Assembly: GCA_001751155.1 (NCBI GenBank)
Contig: MAXR01000075.1
Location: 22,048-33,837 of the forward strand
Origin: Desulfuromonadales bacterium C00003068
GTDB lineage: Bacteria; Desulfobacterota; Desulfuromonadia; Desulfuromonadales; Desulfuromonadaceae
DNA length: 11,790 bases
Reading direction: 5' to 3'
The notes under the pieces are model-generated. The model was given only the letters and a program-made list of their open reading frames with translations. It did no database searches and was not told where the DNA came from. Shown piece after piece: positions 1 to 6,901 of this stretch. The first letter of the stretch is position 1. The number at the start of each line of letters is the position of its first letter. The translations under genes were made by a program, and so were the position numbers.

Positions 1-166
1 GTTTTTCTAAAATCTCAAGACAGCTCGCCGTCGTTTCGTGTTCACCTGAACCAAAAGCTCCGGCTGCCATAATAATTTCAATTCGATTATCCTGTTGCGG
101 GCTGGCCCCCTCAGGTAAAATGCGGAAATGTTCTCCAATAGTAAAAGCACTAAATTCACGTCCCAC
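1..166 (-). CDS. PrmA-like ribosomal protein L11 methyltransferase family protein, 5' part only
   Basis: This is the first 55 codons of a minus-strand gene whose 3' end lies outside the window. The translation carries AGAFGSGEHETTASCL at residues 35-50, which matches the conserved segment just before the SAM-binding fold of the PrmA family (AFGTGxHxTT in E. coli PrmA). PrmA methylates ribosomal protein L11 using S-adenosylmethionine. The chosen start is GTG at 166-164. An in-frame TGA at 181-179 closes the frame upstream, and a purine-rich GAAAGGGA (180-173) sits at ribosome-binding distance. In E. coli PrmA this motif lies at roughly residue 120, but here it begins near residue 36, so the usual N-terminal L11-recognition domain appears to be missing. 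The protein may therefore act on another substrate. Family assignment is fairly secure; the exact substrate is not. Confidence 0.72.
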   Translation of the reverse strand, partial: MGREFSAFTIGEHFRILPEGASPQQDNRIEIIMAAGAFGSGEHETTASCLEILEK

Positions 167-304
167 GAGTTGTCCCTTTCAGTAAAATACGGTAGGTTGC
201 TTAAATCGCTGTGAGTATTTCATGTGCAATTAGGGTCGTCAATTGGTTTGACTTTATTTTATTGCCTGCGATGAACACCATCAATTAAAAAATGGAGAAA
301 TTAA
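167..304. other. Divergent intergenic region between the PrmA-like gene and the thioredoxin gene
   Basis: This 138-base AT-rich spacer separates two divergently oriented genes and should hold a promoter for each. The minus-strand candidate is listed separately. On the plus strand, TTGACT (248-253) resembles a -35 box, but I see no convincing -10 box at the correct distance (the sequence there is GATGAA, a poor match). A ribosome binding site, TGGAGA (293-298), lies 6-7 bases before the ATG at 305. No terminator or obvious Fur box is visible. Confidence 0.6.
207..242 (-). promoter_or_regulatory. Candidate sigma-70 promoter for the PrmA-like gene
   Basis: Read on the minus strand, TTGACG (242-237; 5 of 6 to the -35 consensus) is followed by a 17-base spacer and AATACT (219-214; 4 of 6 to the -10 consensus). 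Transcription would begin near 207 and leave about a 40-base leader before the GTG start at 166. The spacing is ideal, but no further evidence is available. Confidence 0.42.
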
Positions 305-859
305 ATGAAGCGTTTGGTTATTGTGATGATTTTACTAACGGTGGTGATCTTTTTTCTGTTGATTAGCAGCCAACCGCCATCGACATCACCTTCTTCGGCG
401 GTTGATTTGACTCAAGAACGACCAATGGCTCCCGATTTTGAATTGTCAGATTTAAATGGCAACACGGTTTCACTCTCTTCTTTGCGTGGTAAAGTTGTCT
501 TGGTTAACTTCTGGGCGACATGGTGTCCGCCGTGTCGCGAAGAGATCCCATCTATGGATCGTTTGTATCAATTGTTGCACAGCGAGGGAGTTGAGCTGTT
601 AGCGATTAATGTCGAGGCTGATGGTCCTCAAACTGTGCCCAAGTTTATGCAGCGAGTTCCGTTTAGTTTTCCCGTTCTTTATGATGGCGATGGAACCGTT
701 CAGAGGAAATTTGGTGTTTCTAAATACCCAGAAACATTTATCATTGATGCCGAAGGTGTTGTGCGTGAGAGGGTAATTGGGGCGCTTGATTGGAATAGTT
801 CGCAGATGGTCACTTATCTTCGTTCGTTATATAAAGCTGGAAGGGTGCCAGTTGAATAG
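305..859 (+). CDS. TlpA/ResA-type thioredoxin-fold protein, membrane-anchored, periplasmic
   Basis: This is a 184-residue thiol-disulfide oxidoreductase or thioredoxin-like protein of the TlpA/ResA/AhpC-TSA group. Residues 1-21 form a signal anchor (MKR followed by a long hydrophobic run). A Ser/Pro-rich linker of about 20 residues comes next, then the thioredoxin fold. The redox-active motif WCPPC is at 73-77, preceded by VNFWAT, and the conserved cis-proline is in the KYPETF segment (Pro142). The Pro-Pro dipeptide between the cysteines is typical of TlpA/ResA proteins, which usually reduce disulfides in apocytochromes c or other exported proteins; that role here is inferred. The start has a good ribosome binding site (GGAG, 294-297). 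The gene lies 63 bases upstream of a Fur-family gene and may be co-transcribed with it. No cytochrome maturation gene is present in the window to narrow the substrate. Confidence 0.88.
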   Translation: MKRLVIVMILLTVVIFFLLISSQPPSTSPSSAVDLTQERPMAPDFELSDLNGNTVSLSSLRGKVVLVNFWATWCPPCREEIPSMDRLYQLLHSEGVELLAINVEADGPQTVPKFMQRVPFSFPVLYDGDGTVQRKFGVSKYPETFIIDAEGVVRERVIGALDWNSSQMVTYLRSLYKAGRVPVE

Positions 860-910
860 TTGACGCTCTGGTACGGTTTTGATAAGTTGATGTTCAATTT
901 CATTTCAATT

Positions 911-916
911 AAGGAG
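911..916 (+). promoter_or_regulatory. Ribosome binding site that sets the start of the Fur-family gene
   Basis: A perfect AAGGAG lies 6 bases before the ATG at 923. The reading frame is open back to a TTG directly after the preceding stop codon (860), but those 21 extra codons have no ribosome binding site and do not resemble a Fur N-terminus. The ATG at 923 is therefore the better start. Confidence 0.8.
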
Positions 917-922
917 CAGGAA

Positions 923-1354
923 ATGGCGAGCGTAAAAGATTCGTTTCGTGAGTATCTTTCTACTCATGGTCTTAAGGTTACCCGGCAGCGTGAGATTATT
1001 TTAGAGGAGTTTCTTAGCTCCCCCTCTCACCTTTCTGCTGAAGAACTTTATTTGCGGTTACGTAGTAATCATCCAAACATTGGCTATGCGACGGTTTACC
1101 GGACGATGAAAATTTTGGCGGAAAGTGGTATCGCCAGTGAACGTCATTTTGGTGATCGTCAAACGCGTTATGAGCCCAATATTAGTGAAGAGCATCACTA
1201 TCACCTTATTTGTAATTCGTGCGGTAAAATTATTGAATTTGAAGATGCGAAAATCGAAGCTCTTTTTTTACAAACAGCCAAAGATCATGATTTTACCTTA
1301 TCTCATCAACGGCTTGAGCTGTATGGGGTCTGTGTTGACTGTCAGCACAAGTAA
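923..1354 (+). CDS. fur: Fur-family metal-responsive transcriptional regulator
   Basis: This is a 143-residue protein, close to the usual Fur length of about 140-150. The N-terminal winged helix includes [16 protein letters not shown] (16-31) and the DNA-recognition segment [12 protein letters not shown] (54-65). The dimerisation domain carries the metal-binding HHYHLIC stretch (91-97). It also has two CxxC pairs, CNSC (97-100) and CVDC (137-140), which form the structural zinc site. In the family, the metal-loaded dimer binds an operator and represses iron, zinc, manganese or peroxide-response genes. Sequence alone does not separate Fur from its PerR or Zur relatives; Fur is favoured by overall similarity. 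I saw no clear Fur box within the window. The gene sits downstream of the TlpA-like gene and 26 bases upstream of kdsB. It has no apparent terminator behind it, so read-through into kdsB is possible. Confidence 0.86.
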   Translation: MASVKDSFREYLSTHGLKVTRQREIILEEFLSSPSHLSAEELYLRLRSNHPNIGYATVYRTMKILAESGIASERHFGDRQTRYEPNISEEHHYHLICNSCGKIIEFEDAKIEALFLQTAKDHDFTLSHQRLELYGVCVDCQHK

Positions 1355-1370
1355 ATGAAACTCTCTGTAT

Positions 1371-1376
1371 GGAGAA
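1371..1376 (+). promoter_or_regulatory. Ribosome binding site that sets the GTG start of kdsB
   Basis: GGAGAA lies just before the GTG at 1381 at normal spacing. The nearby in-frame ATG at 1369 overlaps this site and has only CTCTCTGT upstream, with no ribosome binding site. The GTG start also gives [15 protein letters not shown], which aligns end to end with known KdsB N-termini. Confidence 0.7.
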
Positions 1377-1380
1377 CTGT

Positions 1381-2142
1381 GTGAACATAACAGCTATTAT
1401 ACCCGCTCGATATGGTTCGACCCGTTTTCCGGGAAAGCCCCTTGTTGATATCCATGGTCAAACGATGATTGAGCGCGTTTATCGACGCACGGCTCAATCG
1501 TCATTAATTGATCGAGTGATCGTTGCCACTGATGATGAAAGAATTGCCGCAGTAGTGACTGCTTTTGGTGGTGACGTGTGCATGACTTCGGATCAGCATG
1601 AAACGGGAACGGACCGCTTGGCTGAAGTTGCAGCGACATTAACGTCGGATTTAATTGTCAATGTTCAGGGTGATGAGCCGCTGATTGAACCGAGCATGAT
1701 TGATCAGGCTATTGCACCATTGATTGATGACGCAACAATCGCTATGGGCACGTTGATGGTTGCGATTGAATCAGTTGAAGAGTTTTTAAGCCCGAATGCA
1801 GTAAAAGTGGTTACCGATCAACGCAATGCCGCGCTCTATTTCTCCCGTTCACCGATCCCTTGCGTTCGTGATTATGTTGATTCATTGCACGATAATTTTA
1901 GTGCAGTGAAGGCGTTTAAACATATCGGCTTATATGTCTATCGGCGTGAATTTTTATTGAAATATCCGACATTACCTGTAACACCTCTTGAGTCGATGGA
2001 AAAACTTGAACAGCTGCGCGCCCTTGAACATGGATATAAAATTCATGTCGCTGAAACGGCTCGACCTTCGCAGGGTGTTGATACCCCAGAGGATTTGGAA
2101 AAAGTTCGCTCAATTGTGGCAAAAATTGAAGGGATAAAGTGA
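1381..2142 (+). CDS. kdsB: 3-deoxy-manno-octulosonate cytidylyltransferase (CMP-Kdo synthetase)
   Basis: KdsB activates Kdo: Kdo + CTP gives CMP-Kdo + pyrophosphate in the cytoplasm, supplying the donor for the lipopolysaccharide inner core. The 253-residue product matches the family length of about 250. Visible motifs are the nucleotide-binding [14 protein letters not shown] (8-21), ATDDERI (49-55), [16 protein letters not shown] (66-83), the catalytic [10 protein letters not shown] (94-103), HIGLYVYRR (181-189), [11 protein letters not shown] (203-213) and GVDTPEDLE (232-240). All are collinear with E. coli KdsB. GTG at 1381 was preferred over the ATG at 1369 because of the ribosome binding site position. 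A weak terminator-like hairpin starts at its stop codon, so kdsB may be transcribed separately from pyrG. Its substrate CTP is made by the next gene. Confidence 0.96.
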   Translation: MNITAIIPARYGSTRFPGKPLVDIHGQTMIERVYRRTAQSSLIDRVIVATDDERIAAVVTAFGGDVCMTSDQHETGTDRLAEVAATLTSDLIVNVQGDEPLIEPSMIDQAIAPLIDDATIAMGTLMVAIESVEEFLSPNAVKVVTDQRNAALYFSRSPIPCVRDYVDSLHDNFSAVKAFKHIGLYVYRREFLLKYPTLPVTPLESMEKLEQLRALEHGYKIHVAETARPSQGVDTPEDLEKVRSIVAKIEGIK

Positions 2143-2172
2143 GGAATATCTGGTGTTTCCTCTTTTCTTTTT
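2141..2172 (+). terminator. Weak Rho-independent terminator-like hairpin after kdsB
   Basis: GAGGAA (2141-2146) can pair with TTCCTC (2157-2162) across a 10-base loop, directly followed by TTTTCTTTTT (2163-2172). The 6-bp stem is short, but the T-rich tail is good. It overlaps the kdsB stop codon. It could separate kdsB transcription from pyrG or only attenuate it. Confidence 0.45.
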
Positions 2173-2347
2173 AACCTGTTCAGTGTAGTGTTTCTCGCTT
2201 GTACGAAACACTCGAAACAGTAGATCTTTGATTTGCTGTTTTGTTGTGTTGATTTACCTATTTTGTATGAAAAATATTTGCGTATATGGCTAGTGTTAAT
2301 TGTATTCTTGACTTAAAATTTTAAAGTTTTGCCTGGAGGCCGTTTAG
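2173..2347 (+). promoter_or_regulatory. pyrG leader and probable promoter region with an inverted repeat
   Basis: This AT-rich spacer has no coding frame that I believe in. AGTGTTTC (2187-2194) and GAAACACT (2205-2212) form an 8-bp inverted repeat around a 10-base loop. CTGTT (2176-2180) and AACAG (2216-2220) can extend it as an outer stem. CGAAACA also occurs twice directly (2204-2210 and 2213-2219). There is no T-tract behind the stem, so it looks more like an operator or leader structure than a terminator. The best -10-like hexamer is TAAAAT (2314-2319), but no good -35 pairs with it; TTGATT (2249-2254) and TTGCGT (2278-2283) are weak alternatives. The ribosome binding site TGGAGG (2334-2339) lies 8 bases before the pyrG ATG. 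Confidence 0.5.
2187..2212. repeat. Inverted repeat AGTGTTTC-N10-GAAACACT
   Basis: This perfect 8-bp inverted repeat has an 18-base centre-to-centre spacing of its arms. It lies in the kdsB-pyrG spacer and could be a repressor operator or an RNA stem. A partial third copy of the half-site (CGAAACAG) follows immediately. Confidence 0.55.
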
Positions 2348-3955
2348 ATGAAAACTAAGTTTCTATTTGTTACCGGAGGAGTTGCATCTTCATTAGGGAA
2401 GGGACTCGCTGCAGCGTCAATCGGTGCTTTGATGGAAGCTCGGGGGCTACGTGTCTCTATGCAAAAGCTTGATCCTTATATTAATGTTGATCCGGGTACA
2501 ATGAGTCCGTTTCAACATGGCGAAGTATTTGTCACCGATGATGGTGCTGAAACTGACCTCGATTTAGGTCACTATGAGCGTTACACCTCGGCACGGTTAA
2601 CACGTAAGTCAAACTTCACCACGGGTCAAATTTACGATTCAGTTATTCGTAAAGAGCGCCGTGGTGATTACCTTGGTGGAACGGTTCAGGTCATTCCACA
2701 TATTACCAATGAGATTAAAAGCAAAATTATCGATAATGCGCAAGATGTCGATTTAGCGATTGTTGAAGTTGGCGGTACCGTTGGCGATATTGAATCACTC
2801 CCTTTTTTGGAAGCGATACGGCAATTCCGTACAGATCTTGGCCATAGCAATGTTCTCTATGTTCACTTAACCTTGGTCCCTTATCTCGCGGCAGCAGGAG
2901 AGCTTAAAACTAAGCCAACACAACACAGTGTAAAAGATCTACGTCAAATTGGTATTCAACCTGATATCTTACTGTGCCGCTGTGATCGTGAAATTCCGCG
3001 CGATATGAAAAATAAAATTGCTCTGTTTTGCAACGTTCGCGAAGAGTCCGTCATTACGGCTCGCGATGTTGCATCAATTTATGAAGTTCCTGTTATTTAT
3101 CACGAGCAAGGTCTCGATGAGCGCGTGGTTGAAGGGTTAGAGATTTGGACAAAAGCTCCTGATCTAACGGCGTGGAACGAAGTAATTCGGCGTGTTAAAG
3201 AGCCTCAATCTCAAACAACTATTGCCATTGTCGGCAAGTATGTTGAGTTGACTGAAAGCTATAAATCCCTTGCTGAAGCGTTGATTCATGGTGGTATCGG
3301 AAACGATTGTCGCGTCGACCTTAAGTATGTTGATTCTGAATCACTCGAACGGCATGGTATTGGCGAAACCTTTGATGATGTGGATGGAATCTTAGTCCCA
3401 GGCGGTTTTGGTGAGCGCGGTAGTGAGGGGAAAACTTCTGCCATTGGCTATGCTCGTGAAAATAATATTCCGTTTTTTGGCATCTGTCTTGGAATGCAAA
3501 TGGCGGTTGTTGAGTTTGCTCGCAGTATCTGTAAACTTGAAGATGCTTATTCTGCGGAGTTTCGTGTTGAAGCAGAGAATCCAGTCATCCATATTATGGA
3601 AGATCAAAAAACAGTTACAGGTAAGGGTGGCACAATGCGCCTTGGTGCTTATGACTGCGAACTGGTCGAGGGCAGTCTTGCTTATCGAATTTATGGTAAG
3701 AAGAAAATTGCTGAGCGCCATCGCCACCGCTATGAATTTAACAACAGTTACCGCCAAGTTATGGTGGACGCTGGCTTGGAGATCTCAGGGATTAATCCTG
3801 AAAATGATTTAGTTGAGATCGTTGAGATCTCAGATCATGCGTGGTTCCTTGCTTGTCAGTTTCATCCAGAGTTCCGTTCTCGGCCAATGGCTCCACACCC
3901 ATTGTTTGAGTCTTTTGTTGGTGCCTGTATGAAACAAGCGCAGAGGTCAAAATGA
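2348..3955 (+). CDS. pyrG: CTP synthase (glutamine-hydrolysing)
   Basis: PyrG converts UTP, ATP and glutamine to CTP, the last step of pyrimidine nucleotide synthesis. The 535-residue protein has both expected parts. The N-terminal synthase domain has [14 protein letters not shown] (7-20), [17 protein letters not shown] (38-54), [16 protein letters not shown] (64-79), [11 protein letters not shown] (140-150) and the KTKPTQHSV loop (187-195). The C-terminal class I glutamine amidotransferase domain starts near residue 290. It has PGGFGERG (351-358), the nucleophile Cys380 in FFGICLGMQ (376-384), and His506/Glu508 in [11 protein letters not shown]. The catalytic set is complete and the length is close to the E. 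coli enzyme (545). The stop overlaps the kdsA start by 4 bp. Placing CTP synthesis among Kdo genes makes metabolic sense because KdsB consumes CTP. Confidence 0.98.
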   Translation: MKTKFLFVTGGVASSLGKGLAAASIGALMEARGLRVSMQKLDPYINVDPGTMSPFQHGEVFVTDDGAETDLDLGHYERYTSARLTRKSNFTTGQIYDSVIRKERRGDYLGGTVQVIPHITNEIKSKIIDNAQDVDLAIVEVGGTVGDIESLPFLEAIRQFRTDLGHSNVLYVHLTLVPYLAAAGELKTKPTQHSVKDLRQIGIQPDILLCRCDREIPRDMKNKIALFCNVREESVITARDVASIYEVPVIYHEQGLDERVVEGLEIWTKAPDLTAWNEVIRRVKEPQSQTTIAIVGKYVELTESYKSLAEALIHGGIGNDCRVDLKYVDSESLERHGIGETFDDVDGILVPGGFGERGSEGKTSAIGYARENNIPFFGICLGMQMAVVEFARSICKLEDAYSAEFRVEAENPVIHIMEDQKTVTGKGGTMRLGAYDCELVEGSLAYRIYGKKKIAERHRHRYEFNNSYRQVMVDAGLEISGINPENDLVEIVEISDHAWFLACQFHPEFRSRPMAPHPLFESFVGACMKQAQRSK

Positions 3956-4776
3956 TTTCAGAAGTGAGTGTTGGTAATGCAAAATTTGGCGGGCAGCACC
4001 CTTTTTCGTTGATCGCTGGCCCGTGCGTTCTTGAAGACCTTGATACCACGTGTCGTATTGCTGAGTTTCTTAAGAAACTCACTGACGAACTTGGTATCGG
4101 ATTTATCTTTAAAGCTTCATACGATAAGGCGAATCGAACATCAGTTGATTCATTTCGAGGCCCAGGCCTCGATGCCGGACTTGAGATGCTGGCCCATATC
4201 AAAGAGCAATTTCAGGTTCCCGTAGTTTCCGATGTCCATGATGTGACTCAGGTTGAAGCTGCCGCTCAGGTTCTTGATGTTTTGCAAATTCCTGCTTTTT
4301 TATGCCGCCAAACAGATCTTTTGGTTGCCGCAGGGCGCAGCGGTAAAGTGGTGAATATTAAAAAAGGTCAGTTCCAAGCACCGTGGGATATGAAACACGC
4401 CATCGGTAAAGTGGTCTCCACTGAAAATCAGCAGGTGATTTTGACTGAACGCGGTACCACCTTCGGTTATAATAATCTTGTTGTCGATATGCGCTCCTTT
4501 GGGATTATGCGCGAACTGGGCTATCCTGTTGTTTTTGATGCCACCCATGCGGTTCAATTGCCTGGTGGTGCGGATGGCTGTTCCGCTGGGCAAAGAGAGT
4601 ATGTTGCCTCACTATCTCGCGCCGCTGTGGCTTCAGTGATTGATGGACTTTTTCTTGAAGTTCATGAAGATCCTGAGTGCGCACGCTGCGACGGACCAAA
4701 TTCACTTTATTTAAAAGATCTCAAATCAATGTTGCAACCCCTACTAGAGATCGATGCGGTGGTGAAGGGACTATGA
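3952..4776 (+). CDS. kdsA: 3-deoxy-8-phosphooctulonate synthase (Kdo-8-P synthase), metal-dependent type
   Basis: KdsA condenses phosphoenolpyruvate with D-arabinose-5-phosphate to give Kdo-8-phosphate. The 274-residue TIM-barrel protein shows [11 protein letters not shown] (18-28), [11 protein letters not shown] (54-64), FRGPGL (68-73), [12 protein letters not shown] (113-124), [14 protein letters not shown] (134-147), [18 protein letters not shown] (166-183) and [11 protein letters not shown] (196-206). Cys25 in AGPC occupies the position that is Asn in the metal-independent E. coli enzyme and the metal ligand Cys11 in the Aquifex aeolicus enzyme. His199, Glu236 and Asp247 fall where the other three ligands are expected. 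I therefore infer the metal-dependent class. Start and stop overlap neighbours as ATGA junctions, which indicates translational coupling with pyrG and kdsD. A GAGG ribosome binding site lies inside the pyrG 3' end. Confidence 0.97.
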   Translation: MISEVSVGNAKFGGQHPFSLIAGPCVLEDLDTTCRIAEFLKKLTDELGIGFIFKASYDKANRTSVDSFRGPGLDAGLEMLAHIKEQFQVPVVSDVHDVTQVEAAAQVLDVLQIPAFLCRQTDLLVAAGRSGKVVNIKKGQFQAPWDMKHAIGKVVSTENQQVILTERGTTFGYNNLVVDMRSFGIMRELGYPVVFDATHAVQLPGGADGCSAGQREYVASLSRAAVASVIDGLFLEVHEDPECARCDGPNSLYLKDLKSMLQPLLEIDAVVKGL

Positions 4777-5753
4777 GCTCAAAAAACGAAGTTTTAGAGA
4801 GTGCACGCAAGACGTTGACCATAGAAGCGGATGCCGTCATAGCATTACGTGATCGAATTGATGATTCCTTTTATCGTGCTGTTGAGATGATTAGTGGCTG
4901 TTCGGGTCGTCTGGTTATCACCGGCATGGGTAAGTCGGGACTGATCTGTCAAAAAATAACATCGACCATGGCATCAACAGGGACACCGTCATTCTTTCTT
5001 CATCCAGCCGAAGGGATTCATGGCGACCTAGGGATGTTGATGAAGGGTGATGTGGTTATTGCCGTATCCAATTCAGGTGAAACGGAGGAGATTGTTCGTA
5101 TTCTTCCCGTTATTAAACGGATGGGGCTTCAATTAATCTCAATGAGCGGCAATCCTGAAAGTACCTTGGCTCGAGCTGGCGATGTCTCACTTGATGTGTC
5201 GGTTGCTCAAGAGGCTTGTCCCCTTGGTCTTGCTCCAACTGCGAGTACAACCGTTACTCTTGCCATGGGTGATGCCCTATCGGTAGCGTTGCTGGAAAAG
5301 AAAAAATTTCGCGCTGAAGATTTTGCCCTATTTCATCCAGGTGGAGCATTGGGTAAGCGTTTATTACTCCGTGTTGAAGATCTGATGCACCAAGAGGATG
5401 AGATTCCGTTGGTTTCACAGCAGACAACGGTTAAAGAGGCACTGTTTGAAATTACCGATAAAAAACTGGGAATTACAGGAGTTGTTGATCGCTCTAATGG
5501 CCTTGTTGGTGTTTTTACTGATGGTGATTTACGCCGCTGTTTAGAGGGCGATGTCGATTCTTTGCAACTCTCTATTGTTGAGGTGATGAGTCGTCATCCA
5601 AAGCGGGTTTTACGACATAATCTTGCGGCAAAAGCAGTCAAGTTAATGGAAGAGTTTTCGGTGACATCGCTGTTTGTTTTTGAACGTGAAGAGGATTCTG
5701 CCCCCATTGGCATTGTCCACCTTCATGACCTTCTCAAGGCGGGTGTGGTATGA
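4773..5753 (+). CDS. kdsD: D-arabinose-5-phosphate isomerase (KdsD/KpsF family, SIS plus two CBS domains)
   Basis: This enzyme interconverts D-ribulose-5-phosphate and D-arabinose-5-phosphate, the first committed step to Kdo. The 326-residue protein is close to E. coli KdsD (328). A sugar-isomerase (SIS) domain spans about 40-170. It contains GMGKSG (51-56), GIHGDLGML (81-89), VSNSGETEEI (98-107) and LAPTASTT (153-160), followed by FHPGGALGKRL (187-197). Two CBS domains follow: one starts at LMHQEDEIPLV and includes FTDGDLRRCL (248-257), the second starts at VMSRHP (271-276). Lys54, His83, Glu106 and His188 match the catalytic-site positions reported for KdsD enzymes. The frame is open further upstream inside kdsA, but ATG 4773 overlaps the kdsA stop (ATGA) and has GAAGGGA just before it, so it is the real start. 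Confidence 0.96.
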   Translation: MSSKNEVLESARKTLTIEADAVIALRDRIDDSFYRAVEMISGCSGRLVITGMGKSGLICQKITSTMASTGTPSFFLHPAEGIHGDLGMLMKGDVVIAVSNSGETEEIVRILPVIKRMGLQLISMSGNPESTLARAGDVSLDVSVAQEACPLGLAPTASTTVTLAMGDALSVALLEKKKFRAEDFALFHPGGALGKRLLLRVEDLMHQEDEIPLVSQQTTVKEALFEITDKKLGITGVVDRSNGLVGVFTDGDLRRCLEGDVDSLQLSIVEVMSRHPKRVLRHNLAAKAVKLMEEFSVTSLFVFEREEDSAPIGIVHLHDLLKAGVV

Positions 5754-6265
5754 AAAAAAAATCGATAGAGAATATCAAGTTACTATTACTTGATGTCGAC
5801 GGAATCTTAACCGATGGTCGTATTATTTATGATAATAACGGCATTGAGAGTAAAGCGTTCCATGTCCGTGACGGCCATGGTTTGAAAATGCTCCAACGTG
5901 CGGGCTTTAAAGTAGGCATTATTACCGGGCGTGAATCCAATGTTGTCGCCCATCGCGCTAAAGAATTAGGGATCGAATTCGTCTATCAAGGGGCGAAAAA
6001 TAAGATGATTCCGTATGAAGAAATTCTTGCTAAAACTGGTCTAGAAGATAGCCAGGTGGCTTATGCGGGTGACGATCTTATCGATTTACCTGTTTTGCGT
6101 CGGGTCGGTTGTTCCTTTACTGTTGCCGATGCCGTCAGTGATATTAAGCCTTATGTCGATTATATTACGACTTTGGCGGGTGGTTGTGGTGCCGTTCGTG
6201 AGATTTGTGATTTGCTGTTACGTCAATCGGGGCAGTGGGATGAAGTCACCAGTCGATATTTTTAA
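5750..6265 (+). CDS. kdsC: 3-deoxy-manno-octulosonate-8-phosphate phosphatase (HAD family)
   Basis: KdsC hydrolyses Kdo-8-phosphate to Kdo and phosphate in the cytoplasm. The 171-residue protein is a capless class C0 HAD phosphatase, which acts as a tetramer in characterised homologues. HAD motif I is DVDGILTDG (15-23; nucleophile Asp15, acid/base Asp17). The family signature FHVRDGHGLKML lies at 37-48, motif II is ITGRES (58-63), motif III involves the QGAKNK lysines (80-85), and motif IV is AGDDLIDLPVL (106-116; Asp108/Asp109). The GGCGAVREICDLLL tail (144-157) is characteristic of KdsC. The length fits the shorter form seen outside enterics, where KdsC is about 188. The start overlaps the kdsD stop by 4 bp. 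A run of nine A residues spans codons 2-4, a possible slippage site. Confidence 0.96.
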   Translation: MKKKSIENIKLLLLDVDGILTDGRIIYDNNGIESKAFHVRDGHGLKMLQRAGFKVGIITGRESNVVAHRAKELGIEFVYQGAKNKMIPYEEILAKTGLEDSQVAYAGDDLIDLPVLRRVGCSFTVADAVSDIKPYVDYITTLAGGCGAVREICDLLLRQSGQWDEVTSRYF

Positions 6266-6310
6266 TGTTATCAGTGCTTTTAACACGATTAAGTTGTCTT
6301 CGGTTGTCCT

Positions 6311-6901
6311 ATGATAAGTAGAGAACGCTTGCGCTACGTATTGATCTCGGTCGTGATTGTTTTTTGTTCAGTGTTGATCGTGCGTGTCGTCTTTTATGAT
6401 AGGGCACCTACACCCGCCGATGTGATTGAAGGAATTGTCGTTGAAGCTGATGTTGCTTTGCGTGAATTCAGTTATACTGAAACAGAGGCTGGCGTCGCTC
6501 AATGGACGCTTAATGCTGATTCCGCTGAACACGATTTTAGCGAAGATGTCACCATTATGAAAAATGTTCGTTTGGACGTTTTTAATCAAGGTGAAGCTGG
6601 TGACGTTCATTTAACGGCTAAAACAGGCCGTGCGAATCTAAGTACACGTGATGTAACCGTTCGTGGTAGTGTGATTATAACAACTGGAAATGGTTACCAG
6701 TTTGAAAGCGAGTCGGTTACTTTTCATGGACAAGCGTCTGATGACGGTGTTGTCGTGTCGGATGAATCTGTGAGGATTACTTCACAACAGCTTGACATTA
6801 GCGGTCGTGGTCTCGAGATCGACCTTGCTCACGGAACATTTCTTATTAAGGAAGATGTGACAGCCGTTTATTTACCGCAACCTGTTAAGAGGGAGCAATA
6901 G
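6311..6901 (+). CDS. lptC: LPS export ABC transporter periplasmic protein LptC
   Basis: LptC is the bitopic inner-membrane protein that passes lipopolysaccharide from the LptB2FG transporter to LptA. The 196-residue product has a single N-terminal membrane segment at about 9-28 and a periplasmic beta-rich domain. That domain has the family pattern of repeating strands, with YTETEAGVAQWTLNADSAEH (55-74), LTAKTGRANL (101-110) and VTVRGSVIITTGNGYQFES (115-133). Primary sequence conservation in LptC is low, so the call rests on topology, strand pattern and its place directly before lptA and lptB. It starts 45 bases after kdsC. The frame is closed by a TAA at 6290, and ATG 6311 is the first plausible start, yet no Shine-Dalgarno sequence precedes it (CGGTTGTCCT). 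The stop shares one base with the lptA start. Confidence 0.9.
   Translation: MISRERLRYVLISVVIVFCSVLIVRVVFYDRAPTPADVIEGIVVEADVALREFSYTETEAGVAQWTLNADSAEHDFSEDVTIMKNVRLDVFNQGEAGDVHLTAKTGRANLSTRDVTVRGSVIITTGNGYQFESESVTFHGQASDDGVVVSDESVRITSQQLDISGRGLEIDLAHGTFLIKEDVTAVYLPQPVKREQ

Noticed and set aside
860..922. N-terminal extension of the Fur-family protein starting at TTG 860
   Set aside because: The extension lacks a ribosome binding site and does not resemble Fur N-termini; ATG 923 with AAGGAG is clearly better.
3627..3642. Another TGGCAC in pyrG as a sigma-54 -24 element
   Set aside because: No TTGC-like -12 element follows at the required spacing, and it is within coding sequence.
3392..3757. 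Minus-strand open frame of 121 codons inside pyrG, and the plus-strand frame at 3408-3812
   Set aside because: Both lie wholly inside the well-conserved pyrG amidotransferase domain, have low-complexity or unfamiliar translations and lack ribosome binding sites. They are shadow frames.
3778..3838. Repeated GAGATCTCAG palindromes near the pyrG 3' end
   Set aside because: They fall in conserved codons (Glu-Ile-Ser) and are explained by coding constraint.
3792..4202. Minus-strand open frame of 136 codons across the pyrG/kdsA junction
   Set aside because: It runs antisense to two certain genes, shows no recognisable motif, and has no promoter or ribosome binding site.
5753..5761. Nine-A run at the start of kdsC as a frameshift or slippage signal
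   Set aside because: The run encodes lysine codons directly after the start and the downstream frame is intact. Slippage is possible but nothing in the sequence requires it.
6063..6314. Plus-strand 83-codon frame bridging kdsC and lptC
   Set aside because: Most of it overlaps kdsC out of frame, and its hydrophobic appearance follows from the frame shift; no ribosome binding site is present.
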